In this document: piece by piece, positions 1 to 9,470 of the stretch | Position numbering within the stretch: position 1 is the stretch's first letter | Layout: each line of letters begins with the position of its first letter | Assembly: GCA_947455215.1 (NCBI GenBank) | Contig: CANGNA010000026.1 | Span: forward strand, 1-55,075 | DNA length: 55,075 nt | Direction: 5' to 3' | Source: Chitinophagaceae bacterium | Lineage (GTDB): Bacteria > Bacteroidota > Bacteroidia > Chitinophagales > Chitinophagaceae | Made by a program: the position numbers and the translations under genes | The notes under the pieces: generated by a model | The model's database searches: none | What the model was told of the DNA's origin: nothing | The model's input: the letters and a program-made list of their open reading frames with translations, nothing else

Positions 1-528
1 GCATCTATCGCACTGCGCACACAGCAGATCATTGCCTATGAAAGTGGCGCTACTGATACTGTAGACCCACTGGCAGGTTCGTACTACGTGGAAGCACTGA
101 CCAACGAAATAGAAGAAGCTGCTAAAAAACTGATGGATAAGATAGATGCCATGGGTGGCGCTGTTAAAGCCATAGAGCAGCATTTTATGCAAGATGAAAT
201 TGCGCGATCATCTTATGCATATAACAAGGCGATAGAAGATAAGAGCAAGATAATAGTAGGTGTGAATAAGTTTACTGCAAAGGAGACCAATGATACACCA
301 CTGTTAAAGATAGATGATTCGATCCGCCTGGTACAATCTGAAAAGCTGGCCAAGCTGCGTGCTGAGCGCGACAATGTAAAAGCCACAGCCAGTCTGGAAG
401 CTATAAAAACAGCTGCACTGGGCACCGACAACCTGATGCCTTACGTAATAGAAGCCGTAGAAAATCTTTGTACGCTGGGTGAAATATCGGATGTACTGCG
501 CGGTGTATGGGGTGAGTACAGGGGATAA
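1..528 (+). CDS. Methylmalonyl-CoA mutase, catalytic (large) subunit, C-terminal part
   Basis: The frame is open from the first base, so the 5' end lies outside the window; 175 residues are visible. The segment DPLAGSYYVE followed by a helical stretch and the terminal LRGVWGEYRG is characteristic of the catalytic TIM-barrel domain of methylmalonyl-CoA mutase, which interconverts (R)-methylmalonyl-CoA and succinyl-CoA. The protein stops right after that domain, so no cobalamin-binding domain (DxHxxG) follows on the same chain. This fits the two-polypeptide form in which a small B12-binding subunit is encoded separately. That partner is not in the window. A bidirectional hairpin at 551-579 ends the transcript. 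Family assignment is firm; the exact acyl-CoA substrate (methylmalonyl versus isobutyryl or ethylmalonyl) cannot be fixed from the tail. Confidence 0.85.
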   Translation, partial: ASIALRTQQIIAYESGATDTVDPLAGSYYVEALTNEIEEAAKKLMDKIDAMGGAVKAIEQHFMQDEIARSSYAYNKAIEDKSKIIVGVNKFTAKETNDTPLLKIDDSIRLVQSEKLAKLRAERDNVKATASLEAIKTAALGTDNLMPYVIEAVENLCTLGEISDVLRGVWGEYRG

Positions 529-550
529 AAAACTATACAAATAATTAGTC

Positions 551-579
551 AAAAGGTCAGCAGCTTCTGTTGACCTTTT
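551..579 (+). terminator. Bidirectional intrinsic terminator between convergent genes
   Basis: Perfect 9-bp inverted repeat AAAAGGTCA / TGACCTTTT with an 11-base loop, followed on the + strand by a T-rich stretch. It lies between the stop of the mutase gene (528) and the stop of the convergent DUF3810 gene (585), so it can serve both. Confidence 0.7.
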
Positions 580-584
580 ACTTT

Positions 585-1667
585 TTAAGGAATGTGGAAC
601 TTGGTTGGCGCCATTCCCTTTTGTCTTAAACGTTCCAGTTGCCAGGCATTAGCCGTAACGTTACCATAGCTTTTTATGCCTTCTTTCTGTTGCTGCATTT
701 TCAGGTAGCTATCATACATCTGCCCACTATACCTGGAAGCGTCGTTATCATAGAGCTTACTGCGTTCCTCCAGTATAGCTATGTGCCTTTGCGTGAGTGG
801 ATTCAGTTTATCTTCCCATGACTGGGCGGCAACAGAATCGCGCCGGCTGAGTCGGGCATTCACATATAACCATAAGTTCAGGTCGGCTGAATAATTAAAT
901 ACAGGATCAACGGACGATGTACCTATAGCATAAGCCAGCAAGTTGGCATCCCCCTCTGCTGCTATACCAGCCTGGTGTGCCATTTCGTGCGATACAACAA
1001 AGGGCAGCATGAACGCAGGTATATTGCTGCTTACCTGCCCCTCTCCGGTGAATGGATTATAATACCCGTCAATGGCTATACGATCGAGGAAATAACCAAA
1101 GTAAGAGTACTTTATTTGTAACCCGGCAGGCGCTATCTGAATATCCGTATAAACGCTGTAAGCCTTGCTGGCAGCAGTGTTCACTTCATCAAACGTCCTG
1201 TCTTTGTAAGCTGGGGCCAATTGATTGAGCCTGCTCACCAGCATGCTGTCAAATACCTTCAGATCAAGCGTATCCTTATTAGCTGACAGGTGCCATGTTG
1301 CATGCAATGGTTGCTGGTAATAATTAGCTCCCCATCCTACAAGAAACCACAGGTATACACAAAGCACGCCGGTAATTGCATTAAGCACAGATGCGAGCAA
1401 CCTCTGCCTATGTAAGTTCCAGCGATAGACATACCGTGCCCACTTGCTGAGCAAGTACAATAAATAAGCTCCGCCCAGTATATAAACAGCATCGCCAATA
1501 CTAAATGGGATATAGTTGAGCAGATAGCCCCGAACAGACTGCAACGGCACGTAGACGTATATGTAATAGCCATCCAGCCAGTAGGCATTGCCCGGCAACA
1601 AACCTACAAGCAGACATATGACCAGCGACAAGACGACAATAAGGGCTACTTTACGTTTGGGCTTCAT
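585..1667 (-). CDS. DUF3810 family membrane protein with HExxH metallopeptidase motif
   Basis: 360 residues starting at ATG (1667). The N-terminal third is membrane-embedded: segments near residues 8-25, 55-75 and 95-112. The soluble C-terminal part contains SHEMAHQAG, an HExxH zinc motif at H227-E228-H231, with E238 seven residues later as a plausible third ligand. This arrangement matches DUF3810, a Bacteroidota family of membrane-anchored predicted metalloproteases without an assigned substrate. The catalytic side probably faces the periplasm, by analogy. It converges with the mutase gene. Proteolytic activity is inferred from the motif only. Confidence 0.8.
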   Translation of the reverse strand: MKPKRKVALIVVLSLVICLLVGLLPGNAYWLDGYYIYVYVPLQSVRGYLLNYIPFSIGDAVYILGGAYLLYLLSKWARYVYRWNLHRQRLLASVLNAITGVLCVYLWFLVGWGANYYQQPLHATWHLSANKDTLDLKVFDSMLVSRLNQLAPAYKDRTFDEVNTAASKAYSVYTDIQIAPAGLQIKYSYFGYFLDRIAIDGYYNPFTGEGQVSSNIPAFMLPFVVSHEMAHQAGIAAEGDANLLAYAIGTSSVDPVFNYSADLNLWLYVNARLSRRDSVAAQSWEDKLNPLTQRHIAILEERSKLYDNDASRYSGQMYDSYLKMQQQKEGIKSYGNVTANAWQLERLRQKGMAPTKFHIP

Positions 1668-1695
1668 GCAAACTATATATGCTTAAAAATAACAA

Positions 1696-1717
1696 GAGCC
1701 GGTCATATAACCGGCTC
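1696..1717 (-). terminator. Intrinsic terminator downstream of the NHL/Ig-like T9SS gene
   Basis: Perfect 8-bp inverted repeat GAGCCGGT / ACCGGCTC with a 6-base loop, followed on the minus strand by a T-rich run. It sits just after the stop at 1738. Confidence 0.7.
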
Positions 1718-1737
1718 CTGATGATATTTTTCACAAC

Positions 1738-4700
1738 TTATTGTGCTATCGTTATCCTGGTCACACACTTGCCATGAGCAGTGTTGATGCTGACGAGGTA
1801 AACCCCTGCCGCACCGTTAATGTGTATCGGCACCTTATCATTGGTAGTACATTGTTGTGCCAGTATAGTTTTACCCACCATATCGGTCACCGTAATCACC
1901 GCAGGTTCGGTATACGTAGACACTACATTCAGGGTGCAATTTCCGGAAGAAGGATTAGGATAAACGTTTACCTCTTTGACACCGGCATTCACGTTAACGA
2001 CACCTGTTGGCACACTGTAATAAGTCTTCTGCATACACGTAAGATGCTCGGTGATGACCCAATAGTACTTATTCGCAAAATCAGGGCTCGAGTTACCGTA
2101 AGAAGAAGCCGTTTCTCCAGCCAGTATTGTAGAATCAAGTGTAGCCGCATCGTCATAACCCCATTGGTATGTAGCCATACCATTTGTTGCCATAAAGTTA
2201 CCTCCAAAGTAATCTATGCTCACCACCTCATTATTGGTCGGATCTACATACACGGTAAATGAGTCGCGGGTGCTGCAGGAATGCCCTGCTATAGAGCTGG
2301 ACAGGTAAATGGTTGCCAGACCATTCGATGGGAAGCTGATAACACTGTATTGATGATTATTGCCTTGCGCCCAAACTATTGCATTATCTGCGGTCCATTC
2401 GTACGTAACATTTGTATCCGGAGCGGTAGAGGTACCATAGTTCTGGAACATGGTATTCTTACACATCCATGATGGAGAATGCGTGGTGATGGCCGGTGGT
2501 GGTGGCCCTTGTGGTTCTACTGTAACATTAACTGTTTGCGGATTAACGCAGCCGGCGGCTGTAAGCGTAAATGCATAAACAACCGGCACAGAAGCGGTGC
2601 CGGGGTTATTCAGCACTTCGTGCACTGCACCTGTACCGCTGTTAGTAGCAGGCGTGATACCGGTTACCGCAGCCCTTGTCCATGCATACGTAGTTCCGGG
2701 GCTGGCGCTGGTTGGTATATAATCGAACGAACGACCTGAACAAGCCACAACCGACATACTGCCAGACAGTACAGGAATAGGGTTAACTGTTACCGTTACG
2801 TTTTGTATTACAGAGCAACCACCTGATGCTACAGCATAAACGTAAAGCACATCTATAGGGCTGGTAGTTGTATTGATCAATATTTCGTTAGGGTTACCTA
2901 CACTGGAAGCCCCGGGATTGAGAATACCTGTTATTACCGGGCGCGTCCAGTTGAACGTAGCACCTGTAGTAGAACTGGTTGGCGTATAACTGAACAAGGT
3001 ACCGCTGCATACATCGGGAGGTGTAGCAGAACTGGTAAATACCGGGAATGTACCAATTGAGATAAAATGCGTGGCAACATCAGTGCCGCAACTGTTGGTA
3101 ACATTATAAGTAATGGTGACGTTACCCGCTGCTAATGCAGTAACCACACCCGATGCACTTACTGTAGCCAGCGTATTGTTACTACTACTCCATACCCCTC
3201 CCGATGCCGTATCGGCAAGACTTATTTGGGTACCTGCACAAGCTATCAGCGCACCGGTAATAGTATCAGCAAAAGGCGGCGTTACTATCGCCACATCGTG
3301 CGTAGCAGTATCATTACCACACGCATTACCCACAATATACCTGATGGTAACCGTACCGGCAGCTAGGGCGCTTACATGCCCCGATGTGCTTACTGTGGCC
3401 AACGTATTGTTGACGGAGCTCCATACCCCACCCAATGTAGTATCTGTAAGCGTAATAGTAGCGCCTACACATGCTGCAGATGGTCCCGAAATAACTGCCG
3501 CATGTAATACAGGAAGCACCGTAATAGCATGGAATGCCGTATCCGGTGCGCAGCCACCGGTCACCACATAATATATGGTGGCATTACCCGCAGTAAGACC
3601 AGACACTGTACCAGCTGCGTTAACCGTGGCGATAGCCGGATCAGTAGTGTACCAAGCACCACCCGATGCCGTATCTGTCAAAGAAACAGCACTACCTGCA
3701 CACACCATAGCTGCACCGTTGATAGTTGCAGCAAATGAGGATGCACCAATGGCCAAAGTATGAGTGGCTGTATCGTAACCGCAAACATTACCATTGATGT
3801 AGCGGATAACTACAGTACCGGGAGACAGCACACTAACATTACCAGTTGAACTTACTATGGCCAAAGAATTATTAGTACTGCTCCAAACGCCGCCCGATGT
3901 TGTATCTGCGAGACTTATGGTTGTCCCTGAGCATGCTGTTGACGGCCCCGTTATAGTACCGGCATGTAATACGGGCAGCACAGTCATAGCGTGAAATGCC
4001 GTGTCCGGACTGCACCCGCTTGAAACTACATAGAAAATAGTTGCATTACCAGGTGCCAGACCTGAAACTATACCTGTTGCACTTACACTGGCAATAGTTG
4101 GTTCTGTTGTAGCCCAAAAACCACCCGTAGCTGTATCTGTGAGCGTTACTGAGCTGCCGGCACACACGGTAGCTGCACCCAGTATCGTATCCGCATCGTG
4201 TAACGAGCTTATGCCAACGGTCATAGGGAACCTGGCAACGGACGCACCGCACGTATTGTTAACCGTATATACCGCAGTATCGGCACCTGATGAAACACCG
4301 GTAACAGCACCCGTGGCTGATACTGTAGCACGCGAATTGGTCATACTCCATACACCGCCTGTTCCCGACGTAGTAAGCGAAACAGTGGTGCCAGGACAAA
4401 CCGAATTAAGGCCACTGATGACACCTGCAACCGCCGCAGCGTTAATAGTAACCGCACGGGTTGCTGTAGTGCTACCACAGGTAGCAGTTGTAACGGTGTA
4501 AGTGAATGTATCGATACCCGCACTTACCGCATGGATCGCACCGCCCGATGTTACCGTAGCCGTGGCATTGGAAGCTGTCCACGACCCGGAACCCACACTG
4601 CCTGTAACCGACAAAGAACTATTATCGCCGGGGCACAACGTAGTAGGACCCGAGATACTACCGGCTACCGGCAATGGATTTACCCGTATTACCCTATAGG

Positions 4701-6330
4701 CGCTGGTTGCCGTTGTTGTTGTGGCACATGCCGCGTTAGATGTCAACACTACCCTTATGGTATCGTTATTGGTGGGCAGGTAATTGAATGAACTACCCGT
4801 ACCACTAACAACTGTGCCTACCATCCATTGATAAGCAGGTGCAGAGCCACCGTTTGTTGGCGTAGCATTAAACGTTACGTGCGTTCCCGCACAAACTGTA
4901 TCTCCTGTAGTACTTGTGGTTACAGATGGGGTAACCGAGGGGGATACGGAAAGTGTTAAGGTATCCGATATAGCAAGTCTCAGGTTGAGACCATGCGTGG
5001 TGTCTACTATAGTGCAGCTTATCCTGTCGCCATTTGTAATGGTTGTTGGGTGGTATGTAGGCCCATAACCAACTAAAGTACCATTTACCCGCCAATTGTA
5101 CACATACGAATAGTAACTGGCAGTGGTATTAACAGAAAATGTAACCGTATCTGCCGAACAGAGTGATACGCCCGGACTGGCAACAAGATGGACTGTATCT
5201 ACCGTATATATCTGCCTGAGCCTGCGGCCTCCGCCTGTTCCCGAAAATCCTGGCCCCTTGTCTGAAATGAAAAAGCGCCCCTTGCGATCTATGAATATAT
5301 TGGTAGGCCAGTAGTACTTTACGGCCGTGGCATTATAGTTCCCGCCATCGCCGCCGTATCCCTGCGAGGCACCAGAAAAAGCATTAATGATTCCAGTTGT
5401 GGATACTACCCTTATCCTATTGTTAGCAATATCGCAGATATACAAGTTGCCCGCTGCATCTTTAGTTATACCACCAGGAGTGTTAAGTTTAGCTGCAGTG
5501 GCAGCTCCACCATTCCCCGCTGTGCCCGTCGTCATCGGCGTACCGGCCACTCTTGTAATAATACCCGATGTGCTTATTTTCCTCACCACATGGTTACCTT
5601 GTTCTGACACGTAGACAACACCAGATGCATCGACATAAACATCAGATACTCCATCCATAGCCGCTGCTGTTGCCTGGCCACCATCCCCCGAATAACCTAC
5701 GCCGGCAGTACCACCTGCAATAGTAGAGATGATACCCGCAGGAGTTACTTTGCGAACCCTGTCGTTGCCATTAGCAATATATAAGTTCCCTGAAAGATCG
5801 AAGGCCAAACCAGAACATGCACCCAACGGCGCATTGGTCGCAGGTCCGCCATCACCTCCACTACTTGATGTTAGCAGGGCATGGTCGCCAGCATAAGTTG
5901 TTATCACACCAAAGCCATCTACCTTCCGTACTACGTGGTTGCCGGCATCCGCTATATATACGTTACCAAGGGTATCGCAGGCAAGGCCCATTGGTGCATT
6001 GAGCTTGGCCGATATGGCGGGCCCGCCATCGCCGCTATAGCCAAGAGAACCGGTTCCTGCAAATGCTATGATAGTGCCATCCGGGCGTATTTTCCGCACC
6101 ACATTACTACCACTATGATTATCAGAAATATAGATATTGCCGTTCCTGTCTGCTGCTACGCCGTAGGGTATGGTCATCCTGGCGTATACTGATTGTCCAC
6201 CATTCCCATCAGAGGCACTCGTAGCCGTTGCTCCATCACCCAAAAGCGTCCTGATGATCTGCGCGTCTCCTTTTAAGGACAAAAAGACTATGCAGAGCAT
6301 CATGATGCCCTTTAATTTACTCCCCACCAT
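1738..6330 (-). CDS. Giant secreted NHL-repeat / Ig-like modular protein with type A T9SS sorting domain
   Basis: 1530 residues. An N-terminal signal peptide ends near KGDAQ (residue 24). Residues about 40-375 hold NHL-type repeats (recurring GYSGDGG, NVYIADAGNHVVRK), expected to fold as a beta-propeller. An Ig-like region follows and then seven modules of about 77 residues. Each module has two cysteines and a GG-x-W-S core, typical of BIG2-like bacterial Ig domains. Two PKD-like domains (FNWTRP, YAWTRA) come next. The C-terminus carries VYPNPSSGNCTL and a terminal beta-rich tail, the type A sorting signal for T9SS export. Expected location is the cell surface or medium, as an adhesin or scaffold. 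No catalytic motif was seen. A -7 box lies at 6367-6374 and a terminator at 1696-1717, so it is probably monocistronic. Confidence 0.88.
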   Translation of the reverse strand: MVGSKLKGIMMLCIVFLSLKGDAQIIRTLLGDGATATSASDGNGGQSVYARMTIPYGVAADRNGNIYISDNHSGSNVVRKIRPDGTIIAFAGTGSLGYSGDGGPAISAKLNAPMGLACDTLGNVYIADAGNHVVRKVDGFGVITTYAGDHALLTSSSGGDGGPATNAPLGACSGLAFDLSGNLYIANGNDRVRKVTPAGIISTIAGGTAGVGYSGDGGQATAAAMDGVSDVYVDASGVVYVSEQGNHVVRKISTSGIITRVAGTPMTTGTAGNGGAATAAKLNTPGGITKDAAGNLYICDIANNRIRVVSTTGIINAFSGASQGYGGDGGNYNATAVKYYWPTNIFIDRKGRFFISDKGPGFSGTGGGRRLRQIYTVDTVHLVASPGVSLCSADTVTFSVNTTASYYSYVYNWRVNGTLVGYGPTYHPTTITNGDRISCTIVDTTHGLNLRLAISDTLTLSVSPSVTPSVTTSTTGDTVCAGTHVTFNATPTNGGSAPAYQWMVGTVVSGTGSSFNYLPTNNDTIRVVLTSNAACATTTTATSAYRVIRVNPLPVAGSISGPTTLCPGDNSSLSVTGSVGSGSWTASNATATVTSGGAIHAVSAGIDTFTYTVTTATCGSTTATRAVTINAAAVAGVISGLNSVCPGTTVSLTTSGTGGVWSMTNSRATVSATGAVTGVSSGADTAVYTVNNTCGASVARFPMTVGISSLHDADTILGAATVCAGSSVTLTDTATGGFWATTEPTIASVSATGIVSGLAPGNATIFYVVSSGCSPDTAFHAMTVLPVLHAGTITGPSTACSGTTISLADTTSGGVWSSTNNSLAIVSSTGNVSVLSPGTVVIRYINGNVCGYDTATHTLAIGASSFAATINGAAMVCAGSAVSLTDTASGGAWYTTDPAIATVNAAGTVSGLTAGNATIYYVVTGGCAPDTAFHAITVLPVLHAAVISGPSAACVGATITLTDTTLGGVWSSVNNTLATVSTSGHVSALAAGTVTIRYIVGNACGNDTATHDVAIVTPPFADTITGALIACAGTQISLADTASGGVWSSSNNTLATVSASGVVTALAAGNVTITYNVTNSCGTDVATHFISIGTFPVFTSSATPPDVCSGTLFSYTPTSSTTGATFNWTRPVITGILNPGASSVGNPNEILINTTTSPIDVLYVYAVASGGCSVIQNVTVTVNPIPVLSGSMSVVACSGRSFDYIPTSASPGTTYAWTRAAVTGITPATNSGTGAVHEVLNNPGTASVPVVYAFTLTAAGCVNPQTVNVTVEPQGPPPPAITTHSPSWMCKNTMFQNYGTSTAPDTNVTYEWTADNAIVWAQGNNHQYSVISFPSNGLATIYLSSSIAGHSCSTRDSFTVYVDPTNNEVVSIDYFGGNFMATNGMATYQWGYDDAATLDSTILAGETASSYGNSSPDFANKYYWVITEHLTCMQKTYYSVPTGVVNVNAGVKEVNVYPNPSSGNCTLNVVSTYTEPAVITVTDMVGKTILAQQCTTNDKVPIHINGAAGVYLVSINTAHGKCVTRITIAQ
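3050..4678 (-). repeat. Array of seven in-frame Ig-like module repeats
   Basis: DNA encoding seven tandem modules of about 231 bp within the NHL/Ig-like protein. Modules 3+4 and 5+6 (about 3280-4215) match each other better than their direct neighbours. For example, the element beginning CATGTAATAC at 3501 recurs as CATGTAATAC at 3963, 462 bp (154 codons) away, and both encode the linker before the next module. Boundaries are approximate. Confidence 0.75.
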
Positions 6331-6366
6331 ATATCTATCTCTTTATTGCAATAAAAATGATCATTA

Positions 6367-6374
6367 CAAATGTA
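6367..6374 (-). promoter_or_regulatory. Candidate -7 promoter box (TACATTTG)
   Basis: Exact match to the Bacteroidota -7 consensus TAnnTTTG on the minus strand, about 37 bases above the ATG at 6330. No clear TTTG -33 box at the expected distance, so it is a candidate only. Confidence 0.4.
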
Positions 6375-6403
6375 AATAATTCTTAGTTATCAGCCATAAA
6401 AAC

Positions 6404-6428
6404 GATGGGCCGCCATTGGCAGCCCATC
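6404..6428 (-). terminator. Intrinsic terminator downstream of the lipoprotein gene
   Basis: 7-bp stem GATGGGC / GCCCATC around an 11-base loop, followed on the minus strand by GTTTTT. It lies 27 bases below the stop at 6455. Confidence 0.65.
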
Positions 6429-6454
6429 AATACAATATTTTACCTGTCAACTAT

Positions 6455-6967
6455 TTACAATGGCTTTACGTAACCATCTACATAAGAAGTAGAGTCTGGC
6501 AGCGCATGTATCACATTTAATTGCTTGTCAGAGGCATTGTCATAACGTACCCTTGCCAGTGTAACTACGCTGTTATTCAGATAATCATGCAGCAGGAAAC
6601 CCCTTACACTATCGTGAATAGGATAAAAAGAGAACACCTGTGCACTAGGTATCTGCATCCAGTTGATGTTATCGTCAAAGCTCGCATTCACCACGTAAGT
6701 AAGCGAATCCGGATAAGTATGAGATGTAATATCATACCTGTGAGACACCTCTGTAACTGTACCGTTGGCACGGAACAATACACGATCGGAGTCTAAGGTA
6801 GAAACACCACCTACAGTGCGCTGGAAGTAGAACATATAAGTTTTGTTATAAGCAAAACCCATGCTCGGAACAGCCTTAGAGTAAACAGCTTCTGTTCTTG
6901 TATCGTCTGTTTTCTTACAAGAGAAAAAAACAGTAACAAGGCAGAGTACAAGCAATGATCTTTTCAT
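6455..6967 (-). CDS. Predicted outer-envelope lipoprotein of unknown function
   Basis: 170 residues from the ATG at 6967. The frame extends upstream to 7015, but the internal Met gives a textbook lipoprotein signal (MKRSLLVLCLVTVFFSCKK, lipobox FFSC), so this start is preferred. The mature part has alternating hydrophobic residues consistent with a small beta-rich domain. I recognise no domain. It lies between icd (stop at 7025) and the NHL/Ig-like gene, all on the minus strand, with its own terminator at 6404-6428. No functional inference beyond envelope location. Confidence 0.7.
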   Translation of the reverse strand: MKRSLLVLCLVTVFFSCKKTDDTRTEAVYSKAVPSMGFAYNKTYMFYFQRTVGGVSTLDSDRVLFRANGTVTEVSHRYDITSHTYPDSLTYVVNASFDDNINWMQIPSAQVFSFYPIHDSVRGFLLHDYLNNSVVTLARVRYDNASDKQLNVIHALPDSTSYVDGYVKPL

Positions 6968-7024
6968 CGAAACGAAATTGTTCAGCAATATACTTATTAA
7001 TATGGCAAAATTCAAAAATCGGTC

Positions 7025-8251
7025 TTATCCCAGCTTAGCTACCAGGTTAGTATTGATGGCGTCCAGGAACTCCTCGGTGTACATATAGTCTTTACCGTGA
7101 CTTACTTTATTGCCGTGGATACATACAGCCAGATCCTTGGTCATTTTACCGCTTTCTACGGTTTCTATACATACCTGCTCCAGCGCTTCCGCAAAACGGA
7201 TCAGTTCCTGGTTGTTGTCCAGCTTACCACGAAAAGCCAGGCCACGTGTCCAGGCAAATATTGAAGCTATAGGATTGGTAGATGTTGGATTGCCCTTCTG
7301 GTGCTCACGATAGTGGCGGGTAACTGTACCATGTGCCGCCTCAGCCTCCATTGTTTTACCATCAGGAGTGATCAATACCGATGTCATCAGACCCAAAGAA
7401 CCGAAGCCCTGCGCTACCGTATCGCTCTGCACGTCGCCGTCGTAGTTCTTACAAGCCCATACAAAGTTGCCATGCCATTTCAGTGCGCTGGCCACCATGT
7501 CATCTATCAGGCGGTGCTCGTAAGTAATGTTTGCCTTTTCAAATTCAGCTTTGAACTCCTTCTGATAGATATCTTCAAAGATATCCTTGAAACGGCCATC
7601 ATATTTTTTAAGGATGGTGTTCTTTGTAGACAGGTACAAAGGCCAGCCCTTAGACAAGGCCAGATTGAAGCAAGAACGGGCAAAACCCATGATAGACTCA
7701 TCGGTATTGTACATAGCCAGCGCTACGCCATCGCCTTTGAAGTTGTATACTTCGTGCTCGATGGTTTCACCATTCTCACCTTCAAATTTGATCGTCAGCT
7801 TACCCTTGCCTTTAACTACAAAGTCGGTTGCACGGTACTGATCGCCGAATGCGTGACGGCCAATGCAAATAGGCGCGGTCCAGTTAGGCACCAGGCGTGG
7901 GATGTTAGACATAACAATAGGCTCGCGAAACACAGTACCATCCAGGATGTTACGGATAGTGCCGTTAGGGCTCTTCCACATCTGCTTCAGGTTGAATTCC
8001 TTTACACGGGCTTCATCAGGCGTGATCGTAGCGCACTTGATGCCTACGCCGTATTGCCTGATAGCATTAGCAGCATCAACAGTCACCTGGTCGTTGGTCT
8101 CATCCCTGTATTCCATACCCAGATCGTAGTACTTAATATCTATATCCAGGTAAGGCAGGATCAATTTCTCCTTAATATATTTCCAGATGATCCGCGTCAT
8201 CTCATCACCATCAAGCTCCACAACGGGATTTGCTACTTTTATCTTTGCCAT
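7025..8251 (-). CDS. icd: NADP-dependent isocitrate dehydrogenase, eukaryote-like homodimeric type
   Basis: 408 residues from ATG at 8251, normal length for the eukaryote-like (type II) subfamily. It oxidatively decarboxylates isocitrate to 2-oxoglutarate with NADP+ in the TCA cycle (cytosol). Hallmarks are [14 protein letters not shown] at the N-terminus, [18 protein letters not shown] (substrate loop), [23 protein letters not shown] (metal-binding Asp region) and [13 protein letters not shown] (nucleotide-binding loop). It closely resembles the cytosolic/mitochondrial eukaryotic enzymes rather than E. coli Icd, which is usual in this phylum. A perfect TAnnTTTG box lies at 8301-8308. Assignment is firm. 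Confidence 0.96.
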   Translation of the reverse strand: MAKIKVANPVVELDGDEMTRIIWKYIKEKLILPYLDIDIKYYDLGMEYRDETNDQVTVDAANAIRQYGVGIKCATITPDEARVKEFNLKQMWKSPNGTIRNILDGTVFREPIVMSNIPRLVPNWTAPICIGRHAFGDQYRATDFVVKGKGKLTIKFEGENGETIEHEVYNFKGDGVALAMYNTDESIMGFARSCFNLALSKGWPLYLSTKNTILKKYDGRFKDIFEDIYQKEFKAEFEKANITYEHRLIDDMVASALKWHGNFVWACKNYDGDVQSDTVAQGFGSLGLMTSVLITPDGKTMEAEAAHGTVTRHYREHQKGNPTSTNPIASIFAWTRGLAFRGKLDNNQELIRFAEALEQVCIETVESGKMTKDLAVCIHGNKVSHGKDYMYTEEFLDAINTNLVAKLG

Positions 8252-8300
8252 AATTATGTGTGTTTAAACTGATTGAGGGTCCTTTTTAACAAAGGATGGC

Positions 8301-8308
8301 CAAAAGTA
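8301..8308 (-). promoter_or_regulatory. Candidate -7 promoter box for icd (TACTTTTG)
   Basis: Exact TAnnTTTG on the minus strand, 50 bases above the icd ATG, just beyond the trxA terminator hairpin. The position after a terminator and before a gene supports it; no TTTG -33 element is evident. Confidence 0.5.
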
Positions 8309-8331
8309 GGGAGTTTTTTAAAATAATAATA

Positions 8332-8354
8332 GCCTTTTGCTATTCACAAAAGGC
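8332..8354 (-). terminator. Intrinsic terminator of trxA
   Basis: 8-bp stem GCCTTTTG / CAAAAGGC with a 7-base loop, followed on the minus strand by a T-rich run (CTATTATTATTTT). It lies 26 bases below the stop at 8380. Confidence 0.7.
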
Positions 8355-8379
8355 CATAACTATCCACACTTGCCGATTT

Positions 8380-8679
8380 TTACGCTATATGCTGTTGTAA
8401 TATCTGCTCAAGTTGCCGCGCCTGCACTACACCCGACTGACGCCATTTGGTTTGTCCATTTTTGAATACCATCAGCGTAGGCACCCCTTGTACGTTGAAT
8501 TGGGCAGCAAGCCGCTGGTTCTTGTCCACATCTATTTTTATCACCTTTATGCTATCCCCCATCCTGTCTTTCACGTCTTTTAGTATCGGTGCCATCATTT
8601 TACACGGACCGCACCAAGTGGCAAAAAAATCGACCAAAACCGGCTTATCAGCACTTATTAACGACTCAAACGTTTCCAT
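8380..8679 (-). CDS. trxA: Thioredoxin
   Basis: 99 residues, a single thioredoxin fold. The redox-active WCGPCK is at residues 22-27 and the cis-proline loop is VQGVPTLMVF. The protein reduces disulfides in cytosolic partners (ribonucleotide reductase, peroxiredoxins and others) and is recycled by thioredoxin reductase. No signal peptide, so cytoplasmic. Slightly shorter than E. coli TrxA (108 residues) because of a trimmed N-terminus, common in Bacteroidota. It stands alone between its own terminator and the divergent beta-barrel gene. Confidence 0.94.
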   Translation of the reverse strand: METFESLISADKPVLVDFFATWCGPCKMMAPILKDVKDRMGDSIKVIKIDVDKNQRLAAQFNVQGVPTLMVFKNGQTKWRQSGVVQARQLEQILQQHIA

Positions 8680-8783
8680 ATAATATCCTTTGAAACATAA
8701 TATACAAAAAGCAAACCACAGCCATTTACTGCCGCATTGGCACAGTGTTTTATGCTATCCTGTCAGAACCAAACTACGTGAAC

Positions 8784-9425
8784 ATGAAAAAGACACTTCT
8801 TTTAGCAGCAATGGCGATGATCGGTTTTGCGGCAAATGCACAGGATGTACAGAAAAAAAGCAATGCACAATATTTATCCATAGGCCCTGTGGCCGGAGTA
8901 GGTATGAGCTGGGTTAGCGGATTACCGGGCAATAATAAAGGCATGCGCTCAACCAACTTCGGCCTGGGCGTCATTTATGCAAAGAACGAGCATTGGGGAT
9001 GGGGCGGCCAGCTTATAGTTTCCGCTGAAGGGTACGATCTTACCTACGGTGGTAATGAATTTAAGGCAATGCCACTTTATCTGCGCATGCCTTTAAGGGC
9101 CTACTATTTCTTTGGCGACTTTAAAAACACTGTTCGTCCCAAGGTATACCTCGGCCCTTCCTTAGCCTTTAAGATGAGCGAAAACGACAACATGCCCGCG
9201 CGCGATCAGGACAATTTCATCAACAGAAATTCAGGACAATTCAACACATTTGATCTGGGAGTGAATGCAGGCGCAGGAGTAAATATAAAAATGGGCCGTG
9301 CACTATGGCTAAATCTTGACCTGGCTTATACGCAGGGCGTGCTGGATGCTGTGGACGACCTTGCAGGAAACTATAATACTAATATGAACCTCGGGTTCAA
9401 CGCTGGACTGCTTTTCGGACTTTAA
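8784..9425 (+). CDS. Predicted outer-membrane beta-barrel protein (porin/OmpW-like size)
   Basis: 213 residues from the ATG at 8784. The frame opens at 8745, but only the internal Met gives a clean Sec signal peptide (MKKTLLLAAMAMIGFAANAQ, cleavage after AQ). The mature part alternates aromatic and polar residues (GWGGQLIVSAEGYDLTYGG, LPLRAY-like strands) and ends in an aromatic-rich strand (GLLFGL), as expected of an outer-membrane beta-barrel with about eight strands. It belongs to the broad porin-family/outer-membrane beta-barrel proteins of Bacteroidota; substrate unknown. Transcription is probably divergent from trxA. Terminator at 9447-9470. Confidence 0.75.
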   Translation: MKKTLLLAAMAMIGFAANAQDVQKKSNAQYLSIGPVAGVGMSWVSGLPGNNKGMRSTNFGLGVIYAKNEHWGWGGQLIVSAEGYDLTYGGNEFKAMPLYLRMPLRAYYFFGDFKNTVRPKVYLGPSLAFKMSENDNMPARDQDNFINRNSGQFNTFDLGVNAGAGVNIKMGRALWLNLDLAYTQGVLDAVDDLAGNYNTNMNLGFNAGLLFGL

Positions 9426-9446
9426 TTATCAGATGCAGCAACTAAA

Positions 9447-9470
9447 TGCAATAAGCAACTGCTTATTGCA
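9447..9470 (+). terminator. Bidirectional terminator overlapping a stop codon
   Basis: Perfect 10-bp stem TGCAATAAGC / GCTTATTGCA with a 4-base loop, followed by TTTTTATTTG on the + strand. The right arm contains the TAA of the convergent gene (9463-9465), so one palindrome serves as terminator for the + gene and 3' end for the - gene. Confidence 0.75.

Noticed and set aside
3050-4678. Regularly spaced repeats that could suggest a CRISPR array
   Set aside because: The period is about 231 bp, repeats are diverged and in frame, and they encode Ig-like modules; the same holds for 50130-51752.
7301-8272. A 323-residue open frame on the + strand opposite icd
   Set aside because: It lies wholly antisense to the firmly identified icd gene, has no recognisable domain and no signal peptide; its openness follows from icd codon usage.
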